Source: Poronia punctata (lineage: Eukaryota > Ascomycota > Sordariomycetes > Xylariales > Xylariaceae). From it: a stretch of 38,750 nucleotides of DNA. A program made the position numbers and the translations under genes. The stretch is from contig MU401675.1 of NCBI GenBank assembly GCA_022579005.1, positions 1 to 38,750 on the forward strand, in the 5' to 3' direction. A model generated the notes under the pieces. The model ran no database searches and was not told the origin of the DNA. It saw only the letters and a program-made list of their open reading frames with translations. Numbering within the stretch: position 1 is the first letter of the stretch; each line of letters starts with the position of its first letter. Below, in pieces: positions 12,405-24,200 of this stretch.

Positions 12405-13555
12405 GTAACAGGTCACACAAGACGCAAGGGATCAGGGTGTCAGGGTAGTGGATGAAGATATAATTCGGTGCATACTCGAGGGTCGAGACAAAGATACCCC
12501 TTACATGAGAAAACAGAAAGAGAAAAAGAAAAAAAAGAAAAGAAAAGTGGCACTGGCCAGGACCCTTGTTCTCACCAAGGTCGAGGCTAATGCGTAATCT
12601 TTTATTCAAAATAAATTTGCCACAAATGAACCATGTTTCAGGACGGAACTCCTCACAAAGCCGTTTGATTTTCGTGGACCACGGGGGAATTGTGAGACTC
12701 GAGTTCATGCATCTGGTTTGATTGCCCCAGCGGTGCAAGGGCTAAGCCGCCATCTCCTTATAATATGTATATACCTAACCTTTGAATTTTCGACTACAAA
12801 TTTTCGACTCCAGTTAATTGGAATTGCTAGCACAACAGACGAGGGGCACGCCGAGGCTGTGCCGCGTCCGCGTGGCCGGCATATGATACTCATATGATAC
12901 TTTTGCTGTATTTGCCATACAGTAAGCTGCTGTTGGGTCTGACGCAACCTGCATGGGACTTATCTAACCTAAAAGCCTCCAAGGATTTGTATCATGTAGT
13001 CTGGCAGTGGCCGCCAAAGTTCAATACTAAAGTTTTATAAGCTCTTGAATCTCCAATTCAAAGTTGGGTTGTCTTTTCTAGCAAATTTCAAACCCTGCCT
13101 TACTTGACACTAGAAAGAAATATACAATAACTACTTACCTATTTATCTAACCTAAACAACTTGGTTTAAACAGTTTAATCTAATCGATCTCTTTTTCTAT
13201 CTATCTACTAGATGAGACAGAATTGGTATACAACAAACAACACGACAACACGATTAACACACATACTTACCTAAGGTACTTATACCGCCGTGTGTGTCCC
13301 CTCTTTCTGCTTGCTTAGAGCATAGGAGGATACCTATTTATTTAAACAAACCAACCAACCTACCATATAAACTATAGTTGTCATGTCTTGTACGTTTTTT
13401 CGTTTTTGATGATATCTTGGTTTCTCGTCTTTCGTTTCGTTTTGTTTCGTTTCGTTTTGTTTTGTTTTGTTTCGTTTTGTTTCGTTTCGTTTCGTTTTGT
13501 TTTGTTACGTCTTCTTGCCTAACTACCTAAGATATTTCTCTCTTTCCTTTACAAT
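12405..13555. other. Intergenic region downstream of Med14
   Basis: This stretch holds the Med14 3' region, a purine-rich run at about 12510-12546, and AT-leaning DNA. A pentanucleotide array lies at 13433-13502. No gene is supported; the small open frames on the minus strand have no recognisable content. Confidence 0.6.
13433..13502. repeat. 14-unit pentanucleotide array, YGTTT
   Basis: Fourteen back-to-back 5-bp units with no insertion or deletion read CGTTT (8 units) or TGTTT (6 units) in the order C C T C C T T T C T C C C T. The only variable base is the first, always C or T. The array ends about 50 bp before the proposed start of the DUF7053-like gene, so it probably sits in its promoter or leader. 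Confidence 0.95.
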
Positions 13556-14361
13556 ATGCTATATGGTACTTGACGACTAGACTAGAACGAACGGGCCGTT
13601 CCAGATATCTTTTTTTTTTAAAAAAACTAACAAGGAAATAAAAAAAATAAAAAAACACAGTCTTCAGCGGGACAACAAGAATCATCCACGCAAGTCCCAT
13701 CCCGACAAATATAAAAAAAGAAAAAGCCCTCGCATTATTACACAATCGTAAGTTTTCTTATTTATTCTTAAAGTTCCTCCCCTTCTCCCCCTTTTTCTCC
13801 CTCCCTCCCTCCTTCACTCTTTAGGTTAAAACATACTAAACTAAAACTTAACCTTAACTAATTAATTAAAAATCCCCACAACAACAAACAGATGAATTCC
13901 TCCTCCTAGCAGATCCCCACCACGCCTCACACGAACCCCTCCCCCTCCCCATCCACCCTCTGGAACCATCTAAACACTACAAAATCACGAAATCCGAGAA
14001 CAACAACGACAAAATAAAAATCTACAAAGTAATAGACAACATGCCCAACCCCGTGTGGACAAGTAACGTGGTAAGTACCGAGGAATTCGTCGATACGGAA
14101 GAGGGGGTCTGGGTGAGGATTAGGAGTCCTTTGGGTGTCGTCATGGAGACGCTTTGGTCTATACGAGTACGTGAGAAGAAAGAGGAACAACAAGAAGAAG
14201 GAGAAGGAGAGTTGGAACTTGTCGAGGATGTCACTATTTCTGCTTCGAGACTTGTGTTGGGGATTGTCAAGGGACAGGTCGAGGGGAATTGGAAGGGGAT
14301 ACATCAGAAGTTTATCGATCGGCTTGTTGGTGATGCTGAGGCGGGACATGCCGGCAAGTGA
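13556..14361 (+). CDS. DUF7053-like small protein, 3 exons
   Basis: Proposed exons are 13556-13565, 13661-13747 and 13892-14361, giving 188 residues. The last two exons are well supported. A GTAAGT donor at 13748 and a CAG acceptor ending 13891 join the frames into ALALLHNHEFLLLADP, a typical N-terminal block of these small Pezizomycotina proteins. Exon 3 carries VWVRIRSPLGVVMETLWSIR and GIVKGQVEGNWKGIH, which I recognise as DUF7053-type motifs. The function is unknown; the fold is likely START-like (inference). The first exon is uncertain: it is only ATG-CTA-TAT-G with a weak GTACTT donor, chosen because the frame is closed just upstream of 13651 and lacks an ATG. The 95-nt first intron holds an ACTAAC branch site. 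A Glu-rich insert (EEQQEEGEGE) interrupts the domain. No signal peptide or membrane segment is visible. Confidence 0.7.
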
Positions 14362-15494
14362 GAGAGAGAGAGAGAGAGGGAGAGGTTTTTCATTCCGAGT
14401 CTTCTGGGTTAGGTGACCCCTATACACAACAAATAGCGTGTGCTTCGGTACATGTTAGAATCAGACCTAGTTCCGGTTATTTGGATATAGACATAAGAGT
14501 TTATACCGACGAGATAATACAACACTATTAAGAATGGGCGCAAAGGCTTCGTCTTATTCCAAGACTGACTAGAATCTACCTCTGTGCCCTCCGCCGGTCT
14601 CCCTTTACTAGTAGTCCTTATACAGATTTATGAACTACTTGATTCACTATGTAGTATGAGCATCTCTGTTGATGACACGCTTGCAGTCCCCCCGCATGTA
14701 CCTCGTCCGTACATAACATATTACCCACCATTTCATGAAACGTCATCCTGCTCATCTCGTCTCGGCCATGGCCAAAGTTCGTATGATAGAAGCCGCCTTA
14801 TCCATCCTGTCCTCAAAGCTTACCCCCCTCCACACTCAAAGAGAACATACATTAAGTAGAAAGGCTCAGTTGCTGGGATAAATCGCCAGCAAAACAATAC
14901 AGAGTAAAACCCTATGTCTGCCGTATTACAGCAGTACAGCCAACAAAAAAAACAAAAAAAGAAGGACCAAAGACACCTAATATTAGGACGTAGCGGAACT
15001 TCGTTTCACGCCACATTTCTTGTGTGCGACCAAACACCAAAATATGCTCAATGCCGGATGAAATGGAAATCCAGAAGCGCCTCTCGGTCATGATTTCATT
15101 TCTAAACAAGCGTACAAATCCTGACCCATCGTATCGTGTATGAGTGAGTCGACAGCGTCTTGGTTCACCGAACAATGACTGCTGCCGGTTCTGCCATAGG
15201 CCTCGGTGTAGAAGATGTCGTGTGCTGGTGGCTGCCAAATGGGCACAGCATGGGGAAGCACGCCGGTGCGGAAATATTCAAGAGGGGTATCAGGAAAATG
15301 GTGCGGTCCGATTGCCGTTTCTATCGTTCAGGGTTGGAAGACGAATTCGAACTCGAGTTGTGTATTTTCCGCGACGAGAACCGCTTTGTTTGCGGCTGAG
15401 ACTGTGGTGGTAGTAACCGGGGCGAGGTCGAGGTCGAGGTCGAGGGCGATGGTGCCCGCGGCAGAGAGGAGAGCGAAGCTGACTTCCGCCGTTT
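14362..15494. other. Convergent intergenic region
   Basis: This region lies between the ends of the DUF7053-like gene and the minus-strand ArfGAP gene, so it holds both 3' regions. A GA dinucleotide run of about 18 bp begins at the DUF7053-like stop codon (14360-14377). Three GAGGTC hexamers lie near 15425-15445. Open frames here are short and overlap in several frames; I support none. Confidence 0.55.
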
Positions 15495-18400
15495 CTAGCG
15501 CTCGGGAATCGGTGATTTAGCCAACCGTCCACCTGCGCTGATGCGCTTCTGCAGTCGTGCGTCCTTATCACGCTGCAGGCGGTCGCTCGTGCTAGGGCTT
15601 CCGCTGCCTGACAGTGATACACCCAAGGCCTCCAATGCGGCGGTGCGGCCTCGTTTCTGCTCGATGTAGAGCTGCGCATTGTGACCAAGAGGGAACGCCG
15701 GCATAGTGGCCGGGACTTCGGCACCGTTCTGAATTAACAGCTCAGCTATAGGGAAGGGAGTGGTCCGCGACTCGGTTTCCGGCCTCGCGCCGGGCGTCAT
15801 GCCGGGCGATGGAGGCGCTGGATCCGCCGCTGCCAGAGCCAGAAAGACCGGGTGCGTGCCCCGCACCTTATCGGCAACATTCGGGTTGGCTTTCAAGGCC
15901 AGTGCGTAGATGACTTGTTGCACTTCGCTGCGCTTGATGGCCGCCAACAGAATCTCGTCGGCCGTGGCATACCTCGACAGCGTCGACGATATCGGCTCAA
16001 CAAAGGCCCTGTCGACGTATTTGGCCGTGATAAACTTTAGTCGTTGTTCGCGTGACGCTTGCGGGCCGGGCTTCAACCCGGGGTCTAGCTTGGCTTCCCA
16101 CACCATGTTGGATATTCTGTTTCCGACCAGAAGCAACAGCTCGATAATATCGAGCGTAAAGGAATTAATGTCTAGCGTCAAAGACCTAACCTTGCTGATA
16201 TGCGTGCCTAGCGAGCGATGAATGCCGCTGCACTCGATGCATAGGATGATGCCAAGGTTGATGGAGACCCATTCCACCCTCACACTACTGCCGCAGTCTG
16301 CACACCAGCAGTTGCCCTTGTCGTTTTCGCGGATCGTCTGAAGCAGCTTGTCGGGGCTGTCGTCGTAGTTGCTGCTCGGTGCTCTCGCCGGAATGGGGCG
16401 GGCCCCTACTGTGGTGCGCCGCGAGGGGATTGCAGAGCTTGCCGATGTGTGCACCCCATGTGAGCTATGGTGGTTCAGAGAAGAGCTCTTCCCCGTGAGG
16501 ACAGACCCGATATCCCGCTTAAGGCTGATGTTGTCGCTCGAAGACGTCGGCTTTTCCTTAAAACCCCCTTCGACTGCGCTTTGGAGGGCATTGTTGATCG
16601 ACGTGATCCAACTCTTCATGTCCTCGTCCGACGTGGCCTGATACACCCTTTTATAATGTGGTGTGATGACCTCGAAGCAAAACCGACGCTCGGCATTGCG
16701 GGCTTCCCGGACCGATGCCATCCGGAGGTCGATCGGGTCCATGTGTAAATCAAGCTTCTGCTTCCAATTGCTGTACTCGGACAGCTTGCCCTGATCTAGT
16801 ACTACCCAGAATCTGCCCCTCGTGGTTAGCATCCCGTCAAGTTTCGTCTGCCGGGCCACACTTACTTATGCCAGCCTGGCTTGTTCAGGGATAGCGGGTC
16901 AACATGAGTGCCCGGGCGGTTTAGAGCCCAGAGGAGGCCTTCTTTACGGTGGGTCAGGTTCTTTTCGCCTGTGATGACCTGAGAAATGTCTCTTTCTTCG
17001 AGATCTCTTATTCCTTTGAACTTGGGGTTTTGCGCAGGACTGCCCATGGGACCGTAAGCGTGTGCCCCCGGCGACCTTGAAAGCTCGGCAGCCTGTGACA
17101 ACGACGCTGTTGCTGCTCCTGCTGAGCCCATGTTGCCTGGCGACGTAGATTTAATTTGGGAACCCGTACTATCGGCACGCCCCAGATCCGACTCCGGCAT
17201 ATGCTGGGCACCGTTCATGCTACTAGGCGCTACTATGCCGACGCCCGAGGAAGCATTCTCTGGCTCGCTATACTGTAGGTTACCCTTCTCTAGGACCCGT
17301 CGCTTCTCTTCCCTTTCCCATCGTTGGTATTGGTACTCTTTGTCGGCGTCTTGAACCTCGGAAGTGAATACCTTCAGTTGTGGCAGCATCCCGTCGATCT
17401 TCTTTGCCGTGTTCATGAAGCTGCTCGCTTGTGTGTCGGCGTATTTCGTCAGATGGGACAGTATTTCCTGCTCCTTTCGGCCACCATGCAAATCCTGCAT
17501 AAACGAAGAATAGTCGAAGCGTTTAAGCTCAAAGTTCTTCCGCTTCGTCTGGTACTTGGTATCGCTCTCGGCAAGCTTCTTAGTCTTCACCGAGTCCTGC
17601 CGTTGCCCTAGATACCGAGAGACGTAGGCATAGTAGTCCTTACTCTCCTCTTCAAAATCCCGCCTCTTGTTATCTGCTTGCTTGATCTCGATGTTATATA
17701 TTCTGGTAATAGGTTCGATAATAAACCTGTGGAGATTCGACGTGTTCTGCCGTTCGTACGCCAGGATCTCCCTGGCTATCTTGTCAAAGTAGTGTTCGAT
17801 TGCTGGCTGAACTGCGTTGGCGTTGGTGGTAGACGCTTCACGGAGCGCTTCGATGAATGCCATGTAGGCCTCATTGGCTTCCGTTTGCGCCGTATGAGCC
17901 TGTTCCGCCCTCTTGAGAAGCTTTTTCATATATGTCCTCATATTGGCCGTCTTCTGCTCCAACGCTTTTATCGTCGCTCTGAACACAGGGCCATCGTCGG
18001 CCACCGTCATATCCTCGCCAGGCCGAGGGCAAGCGATGTCCGGTTTCACGGACCCCCTTCGGTCAGGATTAATCGAGGCACCCTGGGGCTCTTGGAGTAG
18101 TGTCAGCGGGGATCCAGGTTCATCTAGTTCGCTAGCACGAGAATCCGTCGACTGTGCTGACGGCACACGAATCTTCGGCGGCACTTGTAGTTGGAACGGG
18201 TTGGGTGAATTAGGTTGGCTCGCCGGACCAGAAGTATCTAGCAGTCACATGAGCTTGGCATTATATTGAAGAGGGGGGGGGCGGAGATTATAACTTACTA
18301 GCAACCCAGAAAGAGAACGTGGCGAGCGGGTCCAGCCGGTGACTTCTAGCATCGTATTCCACAAACTGTCACGTTATGAGTAATGCGTACGCTGCGAGGC

Positions 18401-19179
18401 CAAGAGTAGCATGCACGTACACTACAGACATTCTTCCAGCCACCTCCTCTGTCCTCGACAGGCTTGGGGGGCTTCCATTTCCACGACCACTCGAAGGATA
18501 CAGAGTAACTGCCACCCGTAGTGAAGTCGCCCACAAGCTCAACGTTGGCGTTCTTGTGAAGATTAGGGTCCGCGTGGAACTCTCGTGTGACAAGGTTTTC
18601 GAGCTCTCGGCTCGTCGAGCCATAGATATATGTCAGGTTTTTAAGCCGCGTGTCGATATTAGCGCCGCCCTCGTCTTGACGGACTATGAAGGTGAAAGTG
18701 AAGATGAGTTCGTCGTCATTACTCAGTTTAAGGAGGTAATTCGGCGCCGACGAAGAAGGCTCCGGATCCTGAGGCGTCGCAAGGGTTAGACTACTGCTTG
18801 TATGCCGGTAATGATTATGGCGGCTGGAAACGAACCTGTATGAACTCTACCGGACTAGGATCGTTCGATTGGCGCTGCACACATGCGACGCTAGCAGGAA
18901 ATGCATTGGGGGTGATAGTCACAGACGTGCGCTTTCGGGGGGAAGTGATTACGACAGAGGAGATAGATACTAGGAGGTGATTAGTATACTCGGTTTGCGT
19001 GCGTGTTTGCAGTGGAAATAGGAGCAGCAGCTAACGCAGGCGCAGGCCTAGGCGAGCAAGCGAGCTAGGAGAAGCAAGGACGGGGACGTTGACGGGGACA
19101 GTAGGAGTAGCGTACAGCGGTTTTGATCTCTCAGATAGACGGGCGCGCCATCATTGAGGCGGCTGCTCATATTGCCCAT
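15495..19179 (-). CDS. BAR-PH-ArfGAP-ankyrin protein (Csx2/centaurin type)
   Basis: GTPase-activating protein for Arf GTPases, acting on vesicle coats at curved, phosphoinositide-rich membranes (known for the family). Six exons on the minus strand: 19179-19116, 18969-18836, 18768-18421, 18365-18299, 18237-16866, 16812-15495, giving 1100 residues. The introns (146, 67, 55, 61 and 53 nt) all have GT..AG ends and restore one frame. The start sits in GCCGCCATGG. The protein opens MGNMSSR, a predicted N-myristoylation signal. Residues about 25-205 match the conserved N-terminal region of fungal homologues. A BAR coiled coil follows at about 290-512, then PH at about 633-740 with Trp730. The ArfGAP zinc finger has C832, C835, C853 and C856 (spacing C-X2-C-X17-C-X2-C), followed by GIHRSLGTH with the catalytic Arg. 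Degenerate ankyrin-like sequence lies at about 936-1046. Two of the larger open frames begin only with GTG codons because they are internal exons. Confidence 0.93.
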
Positions 19180-21279
19180 GGCGGCAAAGATGGCGGCCAG
19201 ACCGAGGCCGCAAACCGGATGATGGAAGAAACCAAATCCCCGCGCGGTCTCTGCGCCGTTCGAGGGGAGGAGCGATACCTAGCAGCTGATATGCCGGTGG
19301 TAGGGATGTAATGCGTATATATATGGTCGATTGTGTACGGATGTCTTGTCGGTTCGGAGGGTATGAGCGGCGTCAAGCGGCGCCAAAAGTTGGGGGAGTC
19401 GGATGATTGATGCTGTACTGTAATGTTCCGTATGTGTTATTATTGGACTTATGCATGCGGGATGGGATCATTCAAGTTCGAGGGGAGGGGGAGGAATCGG
19501 CTGTGCGATTGGTGTTCCCCAACTAAGCTAACTTCAAGCCAAGCCTTTTTGATGCGTGCTAAGAAAGTACGGTAGCCTAGAAGTGCAGATATGTATAAGA
19601 ATAGACACACGTCTGTAGATATCAACCGTCTCCAAACCTCCAAACTATCAAGTAATTAAGGTAGGTAGAGAATGAGACGTTATGAAGGGAAGAAGAAAAT
19701 GCGGTTTGGTTGGCGGGCGGTAATAAGTAAGTACCTACAGTTGTTTTATGGGATCTTTAAATGTGATCTGGGTGGATACTCGTATCTATTTACTCGTACG
19801 TGCCTGAAATGTTAGCAACCTGTTGCCTATATTACGAGCATTATGTACAAGTGAACCTTAACCATCTGTTCTTCTAACTTCCTTCCCTACCTATGTACAT
19901 AAGGTACCTATCCTCATATATTCCACCGCTTGCATATGTACACTTTAGAAGAAGTAGGGACATACAAAGTTCTTGCATTACGAGTTGGGAAGTTAGAAAT
20001 CCCTAAAATGTACATCTTTGTAGACGGGGCCGGGCTGTGGGTTGGGTTGGTGCGGCGGTAAATACCTACGTGTAAGTTGCCTTGATGACTTAATACAACG
20101 AGTTTACACGGATGCTCCGACGCCACCACCGGAGAACTTATGCCCCGCAAGCTCAGAATAGGGTAACGGTAGAATTTTTGTCTCGTGCCTTTTGTTGCAT
20201 TTACGTATTTTTCAATACGCATATACAAGTAAAGCAGGACCATGACCAAGATGTATTGGGATGGATGTTGTGAAATCTCTGAGTAATAAGGTATGTCGCT
20301 TGCCTATCTACACAGCTTTGCCTATTTATAGTAGACAATAGGTGCAACTTAAGTTTCAATTCTGTATTGGGCATAACAAATTTCGTGTTATTAGCCTCGG
20401 ACTCCTCAATCATGTGATGCAGACCTACTCCTACCATCTACTGTCCATTATGGGAGGTTCACGCATCTTGTGTCGGTTGAAGTGCTTGCCTAAAGCATCC
20501 TACTCAGTACATATTTCATATCCCTGTCATAATTTGGTTATTCTGTTGTCGTTTTAGGGCAGTATAAGGGCCCAAGGGGCTAGAGTGACCCCACTAGAAA
20601 ACGGCAATTTGAACAATGACGTTTCGAGATCCTACGGATTGTATCCCTTCCAGTGAATAATTATTTCGGTGGATGCCAAAACAGAGCTGCTCCATCCAGT
20701 ACCTGGCACTCCTGGACTGCAAGCGCCAGCAACCCACACTGCAACCCAACATGCATGCATACATGCCAGACTGCCAGACTCCATGTTATTTAGTCGTGCC
20801 ACTGTCGCCCACCGGTATCCTGTGTCACATCCCTATCTCACTGGCTTTTACGTACTTCCTAGTCTACCGGTACATGATGTACCTATGAGACACAACGCTA
20901 CTATTACCACTGCAGTACCTAAATGGGTGCACACGACAGACTGACTTTCATTACCCGTTCTTTGTCCCGGGGGTACGACCATCGAACTGTGTACCAAATG
21001 TAGGACACCGGCGACGATCTATCTCTTTCCGACTTTGTTCAACCACTTCTCTCTATATCATAGATTAAACAATTTTCCAATCTGTTTTATTCTGATCTTA
21101 CATACTGACCTGGACACCCAAGCATCCTAGTTTTCTCGAGTTGCCAAGCCGCCCTGTCGCCCATTTTCCTACTCGTAGTCCTTCGAATTGCCATGCTTCG
21201 TGCGCATGTGACATACCTACACCTAGTCTAATATTGGTACCCGACCGACCGCCTCTGCTCTCTGTCCGTGCCGCACAAC
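19180..21279. other. Divergent promoter region, ArfGAP / Munc13-like
   Basis: 2.1 kb between two start codons pointing apart. I see no gene; the open frames are short and without recognisable content. TACTCGTA occurs at 19777, 19791 and 21170. TACCTA/TAGGTA words are frequent. The region must hold both promoters, but I cannot place a TATA box with confidence. Confidence 0.6.
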
Positions 21280-24200
21280 ATGTCGTCCTCATCCACATCG
21301 AGGAAATCCTATGTAAACCGCCGTCTCGATAGTGTCCAAAGTGTTCGCAGCGACAGTGATCGGAGGCGCCGCACTGGCTCGTCTGCCCCTCGGCCTGTTC
21401 CCGTAAGCCACGACGATGCCTATACCTACGCGCTCCGTGTAGCATATCTTCACTACCTCCTCCAACCCAAGACGAAGCGGAAACAATGGGTGCCGGCTCC
21501 GAAACCCCCGCCCCGGGCGTACACTTCCAATATAGGCGACTTGGTCAAGGAGTTCGTCCCGGTCAATTCGTCGGGCGTTAAGCTTCCTCATTCTTTCCAT
21601 AGTCCTTTATTAAAGAGGATGGAGGGCGTCATCAGGGGCTCAGAGACTTTACCTGGATATAACGACGCTGCTGTAAAGAAGACCTTCGCCCAGGCCTACA
21701 CGGCCTTTACCGAAGCTAATTTCAAGAAGAGCATCGATAAGGAGAGAAAGGTCGAGCCTTTGGTCTTGATCTTCTACTCTGCTGCTACTAAGGCCTGCGG
21801 TCTCGGGCACGCCCCAGGCGATAACTCATGGAAAGCTCTTGTCGACAGGCACGTTGCCTTGTTCTTGAGATTGCTCACCCAAATACTACGCGCCCAGGGC
21901 AGTGACAGAGACAAGCCTGAGCTTATGAGTCGGTTGAGCACTCTCGAGAACAAGCTGCTCACCAACGACCAGAATCTATTCATCGATAGCGGCCAGGATG
22001 CGGGAAAGCATATTGAAGTGGTTGTCCCTTTATCTCACGACGTTAAGGATATGCCCATGGTGCAAGCAGTTGCCAGGATCTTCGGTCTAGCCCACTCTGA
22101 CGTTCAGGGCCACATAGATGCACAGCGGCCCAACTGGACAGAAGAGGCAGCGCTTAAAGACCTCAAGGCGTACCAACATCGCCTAAACTCTAACATGTCC
22201 GGCGTCTTACGCAGCCAAGACTTTGATGTCGAGGAGGCTTATCAGGACTGGAAAAAGGCCGAAGCGCGATATCTATCTAACATGATGATGGAAATCTTAA
22301 CAGCTAAGCCGGAACTCGCCAAAACATCTTCTGGTGCTAGCGCTGGTGCGGAGAAGCCCCTGCCGGCGAGTCCTAGTGCTGGCAGCGTGGAGGACCAGTC
22401 CTACTCGGAGCTCAGCCGGCCCATGTCGAACCCAAACAGGAACTCTATATACGGCATAAGCATGGAACACAGACTAAGCTTAAGTTCGATGTCTCTTGAG
22501 GACACGGGTAGTATTAGAGCTGTCGACGAGGCGCCTTACACTTTCATTCCCAATGACCCTCGGGAGTTCCTCAAGGTCATCGCCAACTACGCCTTGGAAT
22601 TCGATGCGATGCACGGGGATGGGGACGATCAGAATGGTCCGTTTTCGAAGCAGTCGATGGAGCTTCTTACAGAACTTTGTGTCCGCTGGCGGATACCACA
22701 GTTCACGCGGTTAGTTGTATACATGGAAGTGGCTGCCCGCAGATTCACCGACACGCTATTCACGGTCATAGACCTGGATATGGCGTTTGACATGGTGAAG
22801 AGCCCTCCTTCGGGAAAGGAACTGAAAAAGCCACCACATATCTACTTGTATAGTGAGAGCCTTGCAACCATAGATAGGGGTAGGTGGACCCTTACCGACT
22901 TCTCTACCTACCAACAGATGTTGCATACTCTTCACGACGCACTGCTGAGAGAGCTCTACGACATATTGATGCACTGCTACCAACCCAAGCCTCCGTCAGC
23001 CGGCCCTCCTGTCCATGTGTTACAGAACCACATTTTCAACGACCCGAACTTCTCCCGGAAGGAAGAGGATGCGACGGCGTATACTAAAATGCTTCAGGAT
23101 GGCCTGGTTGAGCAAGCCGCTGTTGTTTACCGTGGTTTCCTGGACGCGGAAATCCCCCCGGACCAGCATGATTGGAATTTTATCCATGTGAAGAACCTAG
23201 GAAACGCGGTTGTAAAACTTTGCGAGAAGATCCAGAAGCGCTACAGGAGCAATCCGGTCATCATGGGCGTGAATCCATTGACTGTTCTTGCCGAAACCAT
23301 ATTTCCTAGCTTTGAAGACGATGCTCACGACTTGGTGAAGAGAATCGTGCAGGTCGCCCGTGACAGGGGAGACGAGCTTCCTCTGCAGGACGGTTTCGAC
23401 TTGTACAAAGACCTCGTCGAAATCCGGCGCATCCACCGGTCTTCGCTTCCTGGCCGGCCCTTTACATTCGATGTCGAGGAGCTTCTCGTCGACTTTGTGT
23501 GGCGCTGGATCCATAACGCGGAGGAGCGAGCCGAGGAGTTTGTGGAAAATGCGATTGCCCATGACCAGTTCCAGGTACGCAGCCAGGAGTCTGACATACA
23601 TGCTAGAGATGCCGACCGCCACAGTCATTCCGTCATCGACATGTTCCAGCTGTTCCATCAGACGGCGGACCAAGTGTTCAAACTAGAATGGGCGAACGAG
23701 GTCCACCATGCCCGTTTCATGACTGGTCTCTCCAAGATATTTGCCAATAGCATTGCTCGTTACTGTGAGATGGTGGACCAGCGGTTCATCAAGGAGATGG
23801 ACTCTCCTAGGCCTAACGAACAAGAGGCCACCGCGTCGGGCCTGACGACGCAAGGTCGGTTCATGCAATACGCCAAGGAGGCCTGGAATAATAAGGACAA
23901 GCTTGAACCTTTCCATTTCTACCCAGAGGTACGTACAGTACACCGACGGTCACACCTTGTTACAGGTAGCGCGTTACTAACCTGCTCCCTGCTCCCTGCT
24001 CTAGTCTTTGGTTAAGCTGAATAATATCGAGTGGGCGATGCAAGAATTAGACAAGCTGGAGAAGACGATGAACGTCGATGCCTGTGCCGCGATACTGAAC
24101 AGGGTAGACGGGCCTAAGAAGCAAGTCCGGCGGCCGGCGAAATATGTGTTTACCATCAAGGTTGTCGAAGCCGAGGAGATCAAAGCGTGCGACCCGAATG

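Noticed and set aside
13927..14427. 166-codon minus-strand ORF
   Set aside because: It lies opposite exon 3 of the DUF7053-like gene and is a low-complexity Ser/Leu/Phe shadow of it.
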